From assembly GCA_019321725.1 (NCBI GenBank), contig CM033109.1, forward strand, positions 5,859,993-5,923,992: 64,000 bases of DNA, written 5' to 3'. Positions 50,561 to 64,000 of the stretch are shown piece after piece. The stretch's first letter is position 1. Every line of letters starts with the position of its first letter. The notes below the pieces were generated by a model, which saw nothing but the letters and a program-made list of their open reading frames with translations, searched no databases and had not been told where the DNA came from. The stretch comes from Paulownia fortunei (taxonomy: Eukaryota > Streptophyta > Magnoliopsida > Lamiales > Paulowniaceae). A program made the translations under genes and the position numbers.

Positions 50561-53500
50561 GTCGGATGGGAATTTGGGGAAAAGAAAGAATCTAAAAATA
50601 TCTTTTCTCTTTTCTCTTTTTTCCTATTTAATTTAATTTATAAAATTGGATAATTTTTTTCTATTTTTGTTAACTCGACTATTTTATTTAATACGAAAAT
50701 AAAAAATCAATCAGTAAAATTTTATTTGGGTTCAATTCATTATACATGATAAATTAATATTGAATGCATTTTTATTTAATAAAATTTAAAGTTTTGTTCG
50801 AGATCAATTAAATTAAATATATGATATATATATATATATATATATTAATTTATTTTAGTTAATTTTATCTTTTGGTGTAACTACAGTTTTTTTGAGTTAG
50901 CTCATTTAATATTTAAATAAATTTAAAATATACTTTCAAAATTGATAAAATAAAATAAAATTGAATAGATGTTAGATCGAGGAATGTGCATTTTTTTCTT
51001 TATACTTTATTGTTTATCTCAATCATTTTATTTTCTCTATTTTTATTTCATGAATTCACAATATTTTCGAGGATGAAGTATGGGATGAGATTCGACTATC
51101 ATCTTCTTTTTTTTCTTATTTTTTATTTTTCTTACTGTTATATGTTTTATATCCAACAATTGTTTAAATACTTTAAAAAAATTCACCTTAAAATATTGTC
51201 ATGCCAATTTAAGGAATAGAGTAGTATTTGAGTTTTTTATATTTTTTAATTCATGATTTACAATATAAGAAACTATCGTTACTAACATCTTATAAATTCT
51301 ATAATCTTATTTAAAACATCTTTTAACCTTTTATTTATAAGATATTTTTTTAAACATATAAAATTATAAATTATATTTCAAAATAATTGAATAAAATAAG
51401 TAGAATTTTATAATTAATATGATTAAAATAAAAAATAATTATTGAGACTTTAAAAATAAGTTACAATCATCGTATTTTCTTAATCTTAATTTTGTATTCT
51501 AAGAACTTCTAAACTTATTTCTTAATTTTTTTACCAAATGCACAATAACTCTTTTAAGCCCACAATGTTTTAAAAAATTTATAACCTCACCCAAACGCCC
51601 TCTTAAGTCTAAAGTTTTGTTATTTCAAGCCCATTAATATTATCGCCCATTTTCTGATATGGAATTTTAAACTGTACCTGGATTGTACTGAATTAATCAA
51701 TTGGGCCATAAAAAATAAAAAATCCAATAAAACTGGGCATAACAGCTTCAGACCGCATTACATTGTCAAATTTCATATACGGTTTCAGAAAATGACCATT
51801 CAAAAATATAACTTAACGTCCACTCTTTTTTATTCTTTTATTTTTTAGATTGTAATAATGTGATCCTCTTTCTATTTGTATCCTACAAAAATATTAGGGA
51901 ATGACTGGAAAATTTATATTTTTGAGGAAAACATATGAGATAAAATAAATTTAGAAGTGTAAAATTATTCTCCTTCTTCTGAAATTATTTAAATGAGAAA
52001 AATTATTCTTTTAAATGTGTTTGAATGTGAATATATTTTTGAGAATAGTACGTAGGTGAAAAATAAAAATATTAGATAACATGTCTTTTTTATGAAAAGA
52101 TATTTTGATGTAGATATACTTTTAGAAAGTGAAAAAATGTATCCTGTAAATTTTGGGAGAAACCCACAAACAAATATGTAGAAAAACTATGTTTTGAGAT
52201 AGATTTCTTCAAAATTATTACACAAGCAATCATTGAGAATGGCAACGAGCGGGTTTCTCAAAATTCGAGACCCGTCTCCCGCCAAAATTCTTGAAACACA
52301 AACCCGAATTCATCTTGAACTTGCCGAATCCCAATTAAACCACACCATTTTTTAATTTTAAAATTTTTAAAATATCACCATTAAAATTTTTTAAAAAATA
52401 TTTTACATTAAATACATATAAATTAAAATATAAAAAAAACGGAGGTGGGTTTTGTCCATGCAAGTTTTAAAATGAAAAATCAAGACTCGTCCGAACTAGT
52501 TTATAAGTTTAAAATAAATAGAACGGATTCAAGTTTTGATTTAGAGTATTGTCATTTTTACGATCACTTTTTTAGTATATGGTCTGGACAAATGTTTTTT
52601 TTTTTCTTTTTAATAAAAGAAATATTTATGCGTTAGTAATAGAATCAAACATTACCTTTTCATATTATGTCAATCATACTTTGTTTCAAATTAAAGTAGG
52701 ACTTGATAACTCGGATTCCATATGAATTTGACTATATTTTATTAGGCTCATAAATGTTGAGACGCTTGAATCCTATCCTAACCCATATATATTTGTCCCC
52801 ACCATTTGGATAAGTTGCCTCCTCGTTGAGTTGGTAATATTTTGCTTGATATTCTTATCAATTACTAATGGGAAATGATGATGAATCTAACATTAAATAA
52901 TTGAAAAATATATTAAATAAAATCGATACCGAGTTAATTGATTGATTTTATTATCCAAATTTGATATATATATTCTCTAAGTATACTTCCTTAAAACAGA
53001 TTAAAATTCATTTATTTTTCTAAATGTTAGTGATATTTGCACTCTGGATGTTACTACATGCACTTTACTTTCACTTTTTTTCACTTGAAATATTGACAAT
53101 AATGCCACAAAAAGCATTGTTATAAATTTACTGAGACAAAATTGAAATATTTCTGGTTTGTTGAAATCTCTAAATTATTTTTCTAAAGATTATATATTTC
53201 ATTATCATTGAAAGTTTTTGTTTCAATTTCACTAACAATCACTTCAACAACTACTATTTTAATTTGAATCTTTAATTTCATTAGGTTTGTCCATAATATA
53301 TACATACTTTTTCCACTTATGATTGAATGAAAACGAAATGAATTTCAAATTTTCAAAAAATATCTCTCTCTCTCACACTCTTTTTAAAAATAAAAAATGG
53401 TTGCCTATGCAATTAATTCCCTCGTTGAAGTGAGCTTCCAAATTCAAATTTCAAATTCCTTTGCCAAACATGTCCCCGTTGAATAATAGCCCCGCTTAGT

Positions 53501-56500
53501 TACTTTGGTTCGTATATAGATCTTTATTAGTATTTTTTAAAACCTCTAAAAACGCTAGATAAAATGTATTCTACCGTTGTAATGTATGATAGTTAGCTAC
53601 GAAAATAGATTTTTTTATCCAAAGTTACGAAAATAGATCTTTTATCTGCGACTAAGGATCACAATAGTTTCGATCAAATTAGATTCACTGCAAATCATTT
53701 ATATTTAGGATGAATTTTGAGACTAAACGAGTTTTAAATTTTAGTATTTTGAACTTGATTTGAAATCAATCAAGAAAATATGTGTATAATACACACACAC
53801 ACACACATATATATATATACTCACATAAAATATATTTACAATACTCTTGTAAAAATAAATAAATAGTTTATACTTTCAATATACATAAAAAAGTAAAGAA
53901 AATAATGAAGTTTTACTTTTTCAGGAATTAAAATATCAACATATATTTGACAATTTTTTTTTAATAATATTATTTTCTCAATGACAACTTAAAAAAAATT
54001 AATTATTAATATTTTTAAAATCATTAAGTAAGTCCAACTCATCAGGTCTCGAGTACTCGTAAAAAAATTGTATCGAGGCTAAAAAAGATAAAGATACCCC
54101 TATTACTAAACAAACAACTTTCAACTTTCGTATCTTTTTACACAAGTCTAATCTAATTAGATTTTAACTCAGATCATGACCCGGACCATCGTATGCCGAT
54201 CTCTGGTGCTACTCCACTCATATGATATTAATAAGGGATTTCATATATAATTTAATATGACATGTAATCCTCCCGTTATAAATATACCACAATATACTAG
54301 ATGAGAAGGTATTATTTATTATTTTTAATTTTCTAAAATCTCTATAAATCCAAATATAATTTAAATATAAAAAGAATTTTAGCTAAGATCACAATCCTTG
54401 TTTCTAACAATTTTTATGGTTTGAAGTCACTTTCCTTTCTTATAGAGGAGATCGAGATCAAGTCAACGTCCTGGAAGATATGGTGATTTCATTTCTGCAA
54501 GGATCAAACAAATTTGGTCACAAATTATGATAAACTCACCCAAATTCAATCCATCATCATCTGTGTGGCTGCCACGTGTACGAAACACGTGGGGCCTGCA
54601 TGATATCTGAGAGAGAGGCAAAAGTGTAGAGTAATGTGCTCTGACGCAATAAAATAGCATTATCTGCACATTTATTTACCATCAGATTGTTGGCCCTTTT
54701 GCCACACAAAATCCCCTGCAAAAAGGTCACACTTTTAGAGGAATTTTAGAATTTGTGGACAATGTATATATTAAAATAAAATTTTAGATAAAAATTAAAA
54801 GAGTTAACAAATTTTAAAAATTTAAATATTTGTATAATCTTATTTTTAAAAAGTAGCGGTGAAAATATTGATGTCATATTATATTATTGAGGTAAGATAA
54901 TATTTTTGGGAATAAAGTTTTGATTTTAAGAAGTGAGATATTATTTATAGATTTCAAAAAATAAATAAAAACATTCAAGTTGGGATAATATAAGCGTAAA
55001 CACTTAAAAAAATTACTTTTTTTTTACCAGTATTTTTATAATTTATAATTAGATCGATTATTAAATTGGTATTAAAATCAATTAACGGTTCAACCAATTT
55101 GATCGGTTCAACCTTCGATTGAATCGATCTAATGAAAATTAATTATATTTTTTAATATATTATATAAATTGATATTATAATAGACTAAATATTATATAAT
55201 ATATTTTAAATATAAAAAAATATATAAATAACTACGTAAGAAAATATATAACAAAACACAAGACCTAAAAAAATAAAAAAATAAAATAAAATATCAAATT
55301 TAAACTTTTTTAAAAAGTAAGATAAAAAACAACAACCTATTTGACCGGTTTTTTATTGATTTTGATCGGTCGAACCAAAAATTTGATTTTATATGACAAA
55401 TTGGATTGAACCGATATTCGATTTTTGATTGAATCGGACGATTCGATTCGATTTTCAAAATAATAGATTCTACCTCACATATTAATACTATGAATTTATT
55501 ACGGAAATTTATTCATCATTAATAGTGCAAACATACAGGCTACAAATAACCATCTCTAAAATCACTATAATTTTTATATACTCCATAACTTGTCTCATAC
55601 TATAAATCTTAACAATGACGATCTATTTGATTTTGATCTAGAATTAGATTGAGGAAATATATCGTGAATTTTTTTATTGTTTAGTTTTAAAAATAAAAAC
55701 ATGATTGAAAAGCTCGTATGAATTTTTGTCAGGACATTTTTGCTAAATATATGTTGATCTCATTCATTTGTGTCGTGATATTCATCTGCATAAAGTCTTT
55801 TTAATAATTGACATATCAAATTTTATTGAAAATGAAAATGATATGAGCATCGATTTTGTTTCTATTTTCACTATTTTCTGTAAAATTATAGATCCAAAAC
55901 AAAATGCCACTTTTAATGCCAAAATTGTTAATGGGAAATAATATTTTACATGAATTGATATTATATGATAACATAATATAAATAGTCTATATTTACATGC
56001 AAATTAATACAAAAATGTCAACAAGTAATTGTATGTGTCTATAAAAATTAAACTAGTGATTTTATTCTATACATTTTATTAAAAAAAAAATTAAACCACT
56101 TTCATTTCAGAAGGAGATAGAAAAGCATTTAGCAAATAAAATACATATATATACATAATTTTTTAATTTTCTTTAAAGCAAGATGACAAATGAAAAACTG
56201 TACAAATTTTAATAGATAAATTGAACAATTTTAATACGTGTCCACACATGATAGAATCTCAACAGAGATTCTGTCGACTGTATTTTTATATGATAAAATA
56301 TAAAACTCGTATATTTAGAATGGTAAAATATAAAAAGAATAAAAATAATATAAAAAGGGCCATAATTTGATTTGATTTTTTTTCCAAATTTTTTTAATCC
56401 ACTTTGATTTCAGATGGAGACAGAAAAGCATTTAGCAAACAAGTTGTGTGAGACAAATTAGAGATTTTTCACATTATTGATGAATGTACATTGTACCTTA

Positions 56501-57480
56501 GTGCTCACATTTTGAATATGCTGCAATACAAAATAAAGTATCTACTAATATTTTGAGCTAAATTTATTATATTAATTTTTCAACAATTTTCAGAGTTATA
56601 AAACTTTTGAAATGATATTATTTGTTATATTGCTTGGTATTATTAAAATGTTAGAAACAAAACTAAATTATTTTTAGAAAACTAGTCAAATTAACTGCTT
56701 AATAGCTCAACAAATTTTGGAAGAAAATGGTACAAAATTTATTTACATTTTATTATTTCTCAACGACACTAATTTTTTTTTTCAGAATTCATAGTATATG
56801 GCACAAATTACTTTGCATGCCATTCTTTTTTTATTTTTTTGGGTAATTCTTAACTATTTGCTCGACTTATTGAATTAGGGAACAAATTGGCTTTGTTTGG
56901 TTCTAAATATCTTTTACACCAACACTTATTTTTTTTTCAAAAAAAAAAAAAAAAGAACATTTCTCTCTCTTCATAATGACTTCCCAGCTAACATACACTA
57001 TCTCTCTCTTTGTTTTGAACATAAAATAATAAAATATAATAAATTATTACAACATAAATTAAATAATTTAGAGAATTCAGTAATATTTTTTAAATTTTTT
57101 TTTTATCAATGCATATGGATCCTATTATATAAGAATATAACATTTATAAATACTTCATTTATTTAATACGTTGAATATCATTGGAATAATTTTAATTTTT
57201 TTAAAGATTTATCGACATTATAGGTAAATACTTGGAAGGAGTTGACGCCTTCATTCGGATAAACACAATTTTACCAAATTTATATTTTAAAAGCAACTCA
57301 TAGAAACACAAATATTTTATTTTCAAAGGAATATAGAGAATCTTTTATACATATATTCCAATGCATTTTTAAAAAATATAACCCATACATTACCCAATAA
57401 ATTCTTATTGTGCCCCTCCCAAAAGTAAACATCATGGACTCCAACGCTCATACGTTGTATGCGCACAAGTAGGACAGGTG
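50561..57480. other. Intergenic AT-rich DNA, no gene seen
   Basis: About 7 kb with very high AT content and no frame of coding character. It contains a TA microsatellite at about 50824-50845, an AC/TA microsatellite at 53791-53819, and short repeats listed separately. 55070-55460 has several copies in both orientations of 'ttgatcggttcaacc'-type text, as seen in small plant DNA-transposon derivatives. Confidence 0.5.
52233..52563. mobile_element. Possible hAT-like MITE
   Basis: Begins near 'gagaatggcaacgagcggg' and ends near 'gtattgtcatttttac', whose inverse 'gtaaaaatgacaatac' resembles the start. The interior text 'cgagacccgtctcccgcc' resembles small plant repeats that start with 'aatggcaacgggg'. 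Target duplications were not identified. Confidence 0.35.
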
Positions 57481-57509
57481 TGAGAGCAATGGACAGGCCA
57501 TTCTTTCCA

Positions 57510-57616
57510 GGTCCTGGGACCTATGAGCCCTCGCAATTTCAGGACCGTTTTGACGTGGGACTCACTATCCGTGATCGGACGGTCGTGATATCCCGGGACT
57601 CAAAAGTCCCAGGACC
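57510..57616. promoter_or_regulatory. GC-rich inverted repeat in the AGO4 promoter region
   Basis: A perfect 11-base inverted repeat, GGTCCTGGGAC at 57510-57520 and GTCCCAGGACC at 57606-57616, encloses a GC-rich patch with a further hairpin GGGACT-CAAA-AGTCCC (57595-57610). It stands out in AT-rich surroundings just before the AGO4 leader. It could be a regulatory cluster or a small insertion. Confidence 0.45.
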
Positions 57617-57649
57617 CGGCAAGAATTACACCAACTGAACTGCGGTTTC

Positions 57650-59902
57650 ATAGCACATCACTACCTAAGTAGAAAGAGCAGTTGTCCTTCAATTGTTCAA
57701 ACTCTCTCCCACTCTCTCTCAAATTTGTGATACAGTGATACTCTCCAACTCTACTTCTCTCCTCTCTCTAAAATCTCGGTTTCCTCACTTTCCTCTTCCT
57801 CTCTCTTCCGTCACGGCGTTGAAACGGCTTCATTTCTAGGGTTTCCTTTCTCAACCTTGCTAATCATTTTTATTTCTTGTCCCATTTTCACTTGGGGTCT
57901 GAATTTTTTGAGGGTGGTGTGGGTTTTGTATGTGAAGTTCCCTTTTCTTTTCTTGAAAATGTTTTTTTTTGTGCATGCTTTTTGGGTGAAATTTTACTGG
58001 AAGAGTGCAGTGTTGGTTTATTTTTTATTGCATTTTTGTTGAAATCTTGGCGAATTTTTGTTAATTTTTCGTGATATAACTCGATTTTCGTTGACTTGTT
58101 AGTTCTTTCTTGGTGTTTTTTTTACAGTGTTTCAGGAGCTGTGTGCAGCGGCTTTTTCTCTTACACTGGTAAATTTTAAGGTAAAAGAGAGTAGTAGGTT
58201 ACATTCTCTCTCTCTGTGCGAGAGTGTGTTTTGTGGGTTCTTAGTTGTTTGTTTTTCTTCACATGCATGGCTGTTTCCTGACTAGATGTCGGAAGTTTTA
58301 GGTCATTCTTTGAGGAATGCGTTCGATATGTAGCTTGGTTTTTACTTCCTATGTATGACTAAGGTAGTTTTCTAGTTTGTTCTCAGTTAATTATGTTTGT
58401 TAAGGTTTTTCTGGTTCTGTCCTTTTAATTCATGTATTTTTCTTAGTCTCAACAGGCTAATTTGTTGTTTTTTCCTTTCTTGAAGTACTAAAAGACAATA
58501 TCATTTTTCTTTTACCATAAAAGAAGTATGAAGTATGTTTGATATATAGTTTCTTCTTTTGTTGGTTCTATTTCTGTTTTCCCTATTTTACTTTATAAGA
58601 AGTATGTTGATCTATAGTTTCTTGCTGGTTCTATTTCTGTTTTCCCTTATTCATATTTTGACATGCATTGATGTTTTATGACTGTAAAAGCTGTGTGGAA
58701 CTTGGGAATTTTTTTTTATCCGACTTCCTTTGAATTACTCTGTATTTGTTTTGGCCAGAACTCAGTTTGTGTTCTGTATTTCTTAAGGTGACCCTTCTTT
58801 TTTTTTTTTTTCTTTCCGCCCCCCAAAGTCTCTGTCTGATAATTCTTGTTTTGCGATTTGGCCACTAAAACATAAATCAATTGGTAAACTTGATTTTAGT
58901 ACTCAATGTTGCTTCAACGACTCAAGATTTCTTTCAGTTTATTTGCTTCTAAATTTTTAACCTATCTACTGCTATCTGTTATTCTATTCATGATTTTTGT
59001 CTATGTTTGCTTTTTTTTTTTTATGGCTTTTGAGTTTTGTTGTCCTTTCTATTCTAGATTCGGTAAACATTTGTTAGGAAATGTGAGGAGACTAATTTCC
59101 ATCACATCTGTTTTAATTGTTCGATTTATTTTTGCCTGTAGTGGCTTTTGTTGATATTCATGTCTATGTTTCCAGCCTTAGCAGTATGTTTAATACCATT
59201 TCCCTTTTCCTTTTTGCCTCTTTCATTAAAGGGCTCGTTGGTTTTGTTTTCATCTCTATTTATATGACCACCTTGTATATATTGTGACGCATGTGATCTT
59301 CTAGAATTTGGTCTTAGATTTTGTTGTAATGTCTCCGGAGTCCTCTTTCCTAAATCGATGGGAAACTTCTGCCTCTGTTTTGATTTATTTTAAATAGTGA
59401 AAGGACTCTGAGGCATTTTGTGATCAATATTATTGATGGCTATGTTGTTGGTACCATTGGTCAATGCATTTTACTTCAGACTTTAGACATAGTCATTGCT
59501 GACTCCGTTGCATTGCTGTATCTAATGGCTAATGTTTCAGAAATGTACCCTCTTTTGTGAGGAAAAAGGTCTATACTAAAAAATCTTTCTAGTTTAAAAT
59601 TTTAAAGTAAGCTTGTGTAGTGACAGTCTGCCCACCAAAAATGTACTCTGTTCTACTTGAAAGACTTACTGCATGGAAGAGCTAGCAGGTTGTAGTTTGC
59701 ATAGTTGCTTTTTTGTTTTTGATTATTTTAGTAGAAATAGACTTTTCTGAAAAATTTCACATGGATTTTGTAATATGTCTTGAGTTCCCTACCAGATGGC
59801 TATGTTTTGGCACCATGTATATATATATATATGCATATACATATTTATAAATTTCTAACTGTTGCTGGTGTGCATAAGTACTTGATAAATTTTTCTTAAT
59901 AG
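57650..59902 (+). promoter_or_regulatory. AGO4 leader region with leader intron
   Basis: 57697-57810 is strongly CT-rich, as in many plant 5' leaders. The coding exon is preceded by a clear acceptor (TTTTCTTAATAG at 59891-59902), and no in-frame coding sequence lies upstream, so at least one intron interrupts the leader. Candidate donors are at about 58170 and 58180 (TG|GTAAAT, AAG|GTAAAA). 58200-59890 is T-rich intron sequence with a TA run at 59817-59832. Confidence 0.55.
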
Positions 59903-59910
59903 ATCTGGCA

Positions 59911-62900
59911 ATGGATCCCTCTGAACAAGATGGTAATGGGGCTCCAGAAGCTCTGCCGCCACCTCCACCTGTTCCTCCAAACGTTACTCCAATGAAAGCC
60001 GTATCAGAACCAGAATTGAAAAAGGTTTTCCGTGCCCCAATGGCTAGACGTGGCCTTGGAACCAGGGGAAATAAGGTTCCTATTCTAACCAATCACTTCA
60101 AAGTGAATCTGAACAATGTTGATGGGTACTTCTTCCATTACAGTGTATGTCGCAGATACATCTCATCTCTTTTCATTCTTTTTCTGTTTTCCTCTAAACA
60201 TATGATGGCTCACCGTCACTTGTAAGCACCCTGTTTACATTACTCTATAGGTTGCCCTTTTTTATGAAGATGGTCGTCCTGTTGATGGCAAAGGTGTTGG
60301 GAGGAAAGTGCTTGACAGAGTCCATGAGACATATGATACTGAGTTGGCTGGCAAAGAATTTGCTTATGATGGAGAGAAGAGTTTGTTCACTGTTGGTCCA
60401 CTTCCACGAAATAAACTTGAGTTTACTGTTGTGCTTGAGGATGTTACGTCAAGCAGGTGCGTATAGTGTCCATTGTTTTAACTTGTTACCATTTTATTAT
60501 TGTTGTTTTGTCTCTTTATACTAGTGGCTTGATTGCATTCAGGAACAATGGAAATGCCAGCCCTGGAGGGCATGGAAGTCCTAACGAGAGTGATAGGAAA
60601 AGGTTAAGGCGCCCATACCAATCTAAAACCTTCAAAGTGGAGATAAGTTTTGCTGCTAAAATTCCTATGCAGGCCATTGCAAATGCTTTACGTGGCCAGG
60701 AATCTGAAAACTCTCAAGAAGCCTTACGGGTTTTGGATATCATATTAAGGCAGCATGCAGCAAAGCAGTAAGTCATGCATGTCCTTAAAATCTTAATGAA
60801 TGAATTTACTCCTTACTATATTATATTCTTAATGCAGGGGTTGCCTGTTGGTTCGTCAATCGTTTTTCCATAATGATCCGAGGAACTTTGCTGAGGTTGG
60901 GGGTGGGGTTCTTGGCTGCCGAGGATTCCATTCAAGCTTCAGGACCACCCAAAGTGGCTTATCTTTGAACATTGGTAATATTTGGTCACTATATTTTCTT
61001 TTTCATATTTCCTATATGTAATAAGTTACCATATAGCCTTCTATTTTGTTGTTATTGATTTTGTAACCCATGGCTGGATGTTTCAATATTTCCAGATGTA
61101 TCTACGACCATGATTATCCAGCCTGGGGCCGTGGCAGACTTTCTGATTGCCAACCAAAATGTGAGAGACCCCTTCTCAGTTGACTGGGCAAAGGTAAGAA
61201 GGCAGCGCTTCAAGGTATTCTTTTATGATTGAATAGAGTATGTCTTTATTGATGCGAGACTTTCTCTATAATCCTAATTTATTAGGCTAAACGCACGCTT
61301 AAGAATTTGAGGGTGACGACAAGTCCCACTAACCAAGAGTACAAAATAACTGGGTTAAGTGAGAAGCCGTGCAGAGAGCAAACGTATGCTTTCCCAATCT
61401 CCTTAATTTTCGTATTTTCCTTTCAAATTGGCCAGGTTTTGGCTGTTAATTTTCCCTCATTTGTTTCCAATCCTAGCATGGATTTAATGCAATTAACCTT
61501 TTTGGAAATCTTGTAGTTTCACATTAAAGCAGAAAATAAAGGATGGTGATGGTGAAGTTCAAACAACAGAAGTGACAGTCTATGATTACTTTGTCAACCA
61601 CCGCAACATTGACTTGCGATATTCTGCTGATCTACCATGCATTAATGTTGGAAAGCCAAAACGTCCGACATACTTCCCGATTGAGGTGGGACATCTGGAG
61701 TAGACTTTGATTTCTATGAAAAATGAATTTGCGACAATGTAGTGTTGATTGATTCTGTTCTTGTATTAGCTGTGTTCTCTGGTCTCACTGCAACGTTATA
61801 CAAAAGCTTTATCTACGTTTCAAAGAGCTTCCCTCGTGGAGAAATCACGTCAAAAGCCACAAGAGAGGATGTCAGTTCTGAGCAATGTATACTTCTTCCG
61901 TTCAAAGACTTCTCTAGTCTCTCGTATGCTATGTTAGTCTAGTCTCTAGTATAGTATGTTAGTCTTGTATCATACTAAGCTGCTTCTGGGTTGTGGCAGG
62001 CTTTGAAAATCAATAACTATGATGCAGAGCCTTTGCTTCGTTCTTGTGGCGTTTCTATCAGTAGTAAATTTACTCAGGTTGAAGGGCGTGTTCTGCCAGC
62101 CCCTAAGGTATGTTTTGAGATATGGATATTGCTTATGTTCAAGTGTTGCATGCGTAGATTTCGGTTTCTTGTGATTGTGGTTTGTTATGGTTGGTCAAAG
62201 GCTGCTGCTGCTGACCGTGATTACATTTTATTGCAGCTCAAAGTCGGTAATGGAGAAGATTTGTTTGCTCGCAATGGAAGATGGAACTTTAATAATAAGG
62301 TCTGCTGCATAACATTATTTTCTTAAAGCTGATGTCAAATGTCCAAACCAGGTCTGTGTTTCTTAGAAACCATTATGTTTGGCAGAAATTCGTTAATGCA
62401 TGTAAGATAGAACGCTGGGCTGTGGTGAACTTCTCTGCCCGCTGTGATGTACGTAACCTGATCAGAGATTTGATAAAAGTTGGTGAAGCGAAAGGAATAG
62501 TATGTTCTGTCCATATCCTTCTACCCTTACTGTTTTATGCGTGAAAATGATTGGATTTAGCATTATAATTTACATTATGTCAGACTGTGGAAGCTCCATT
62601 CGACGTTTTTGAAGAAAATCAGCAGTACCGACGAGCTCCACCCCTGGTTAGGGTGGAGAAAATGTTTGAGGAGGTGCAGGCAAAGCTTCCTGGCCCACCA
62701 AAGTTTCTACTTTGTTTGCTTCCAGAGCGGAAAAATTGTGACATTTACGGTTTGTGTTAATAATTCAATAGTCATGAATTTTCTTATAAAAATAAGATGA
62801 ATTGGGCTTATGATTATAACATGAACTGAACTTAAGGCCCGTGGAAGCGTAAAAACTTGTCTGATTTTGGAGTTGTTACTCAATGTCTGGCACCGATGCG

Positions 62901-64000
62901 AGTTAATGATCAGTATCTGACTAATCTCCTTCTGAAGATAAATGCAAAGGTTTGTTGCCCATCAAATTTTATTATGTGATCATGAGCATAAGATTCTGCC
63001 TCCAGGCTAGTTTGCATCTTCTGTTCCTGACGGTATCACTCCTGGCAGCTTGGTGGGTTAAACTCTGTGTTAGCTGGTGAGCTATCACCTTCAATTCCAA
63101 TGGTATCTAAGGTTCCCACCCTGATTCTTGGCATGGATGTGTCACATGGTTCACCTGGACAGTCTGATATCCCATCAATTGCTGCGGTTAAGTGCTACAT
63201 GATCCCTTTCATGAAATATCCATTTTTCTTAGTTATATTCTGTGCATGATCAAGCTTACTAAATGCAGCTATAATGAGATTTTCATTTTTTTCCATCACA
63301 TTCTACCTGAGAAAAAAATTAACGTATAATAAGGCAACACGGATTTTTTCTAATCTGGGCGTTCAATTAGAGACTTGTTTTTGATTAAATAATCCAGGTT
63401 GTTAGCTCAAGGCAATGGCCATCAGTTTCTCGTTATAGAGCATGTGTCCGCACTCAATCTCCAAAGGTTGAAATGATAGATTCCCTATACAAACGTGTGT
63501 CAGACACTGAAGACGATGGCATTATGAGGTGAAACTTTTGGCTTAAGTTGTCTGCTGCCTTTAGGCACTGAAACTCTGCAAAATAACTGCAAATGCATCA
63601 CAAAATGTGTGGTCACTCTTTATGTTTCATTACTCTACAAAGTATGAGGCGATTTTGTAATTCAAAATCATGGTGATGTGATGGTTAGACGTTGTGATTG
63701 AAGAGAACAATCAAAACCTTGTCAGTATTTTGATCTGAAAGGGTGAAAAGCATGATTTACGACGTGTAACCTCATTATCTTGTTTGCCTCCAACAATTGC
63801 AGGGAACTCCTGGTGGATTTCTATGTTAGTTCTGGGAAAAGGAAGCCTGACCAAATTATCATATTCAGGTAATGTTTGAAGCTAACATCTGCCGCCATGC
63901 AGGCCAGATAACAAATTGAACTATATATATTTAGCATGTATATGTATTCTTAAATATAACCCAATTATCCAAAAGTGGCTCTTTCAAGTCGTTAAGGGGG
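59911..64000 (+). CDS. AGO4: Argonaute, AGO4 clade (partial, runs off right edge)
   Basis: Sixteen coding exons in the window: 59911-60144, 60251-60456, 60543-60767, 60838-60974, 61096-61193, 61286-61383, 61517-61685, 61770-61886, 62000-62107, 62237-62299, 62386-62499, 62584-62749, 62837-62949, 63049-63186, 63398-63528 and 63803-63868. All join in phase (2183 nt, about 727 residues of an expected 900-930). AGO4 binds 24-nt siRNAs in the nucleus and directs DNA methylation (RdDM). It opens MDPSEQDGNG with a proline run. The N domain includes VPILTNHFKVNL, PAZ spans about 285-400 (VYDYFVNHRNIDLRYSADLP), MID about 460-590, and PIWI starts near 615 with the first catalytic Asp at about 646 (GMDVSHGSPGQ). 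The other two catalytic residues lie outside the window. The nearest alternatives, AGO6, AGO8 and AGO9, belong to the same clade. Confidence 0.94.

Noticed and set aside
54463..54669. 68-residue minus-strand frame in the intergenic region
   Set aside because: Short and isolated, with no domain and no conserved context; chance frame.

Overview
This window is nuclear DNA of a flowering plant, almost certainly a eudicot. It is AT-rich, its genes carry GT-AG introns, and it holds plant-specific families: an AGO4-clade Argonaute, a SnRK1 beta subunit, a plant-type calmodulin, and C2H2 zinc-finger proteins with QALGGH-type fingers and a DLNxxP EAR motif. Transposon debris fills much of the rest.

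Layout. (1) 1-6.28 kb: decayed retrotransposon sequence, including Ty3/gypsy gag traces and an LTR-like segment. (2) 6.28-31 kb: a zinc-finger gene cluster. It has one intact gene (29291-30436, minus), one nearly intact gene with a single-base frameshift (23143-23945, minus), and at least five broken relatives (about 6.9, 9.5, 15.5, 16.6 and 21.9 kb). The relatives near 6.9, 9.5, 15.5 and 16.6 kb sit in large duplicated blocks, two of them head to head. A CACTA (En/Spm) element remnant with a TNP2-type transposase fragment (19.97-20.64 kb) and a probable mitochondrial DNA insertion (about 20.69-21.52 kb) interrupt the cluster. (3) 33.47-44.25 kb: a complete four-exon SnRK1 beta-subunit gene on the plus strand. 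Its introns hold a MULE-like element, a Stowaway-like MITE, a local duplication, and an antisense zinc-finger pseudogene related to the 29.3 kb gene. (4) 48.76-50.39 kb: a two-exon calmodulin gene on the minus strand, encoding a standard 149-residue protein. (5) 50.4-57.6 kb: AT-rich intergenic DNA with small repeats. (6) 57.65 kb to the right edge: an AGO4-type Argonaute gene on the plus strand. Sixteen coding exons (about 727 residues) lie in the window; the rest of the PIWI domain lies beyond it.

The housekeeping genes are independent of each other: energy signalling (SnRK1 beta), calcium sensing (calmodulin) and RNA-directed DNA methylation (AGO4). The accessory interest lies in the zinc-finger cluster. 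The older copies have lost the first finger and the EAR repression motif, and one pair forms a large inverted repeat that could be transcribed into a hairpin. No CRISPR, operon or other prokaryotic feature is present, and I could see no tRNA or rRNA gene. All exon boundaries were read by eye from GT-AG signals and reading-frame continuity.
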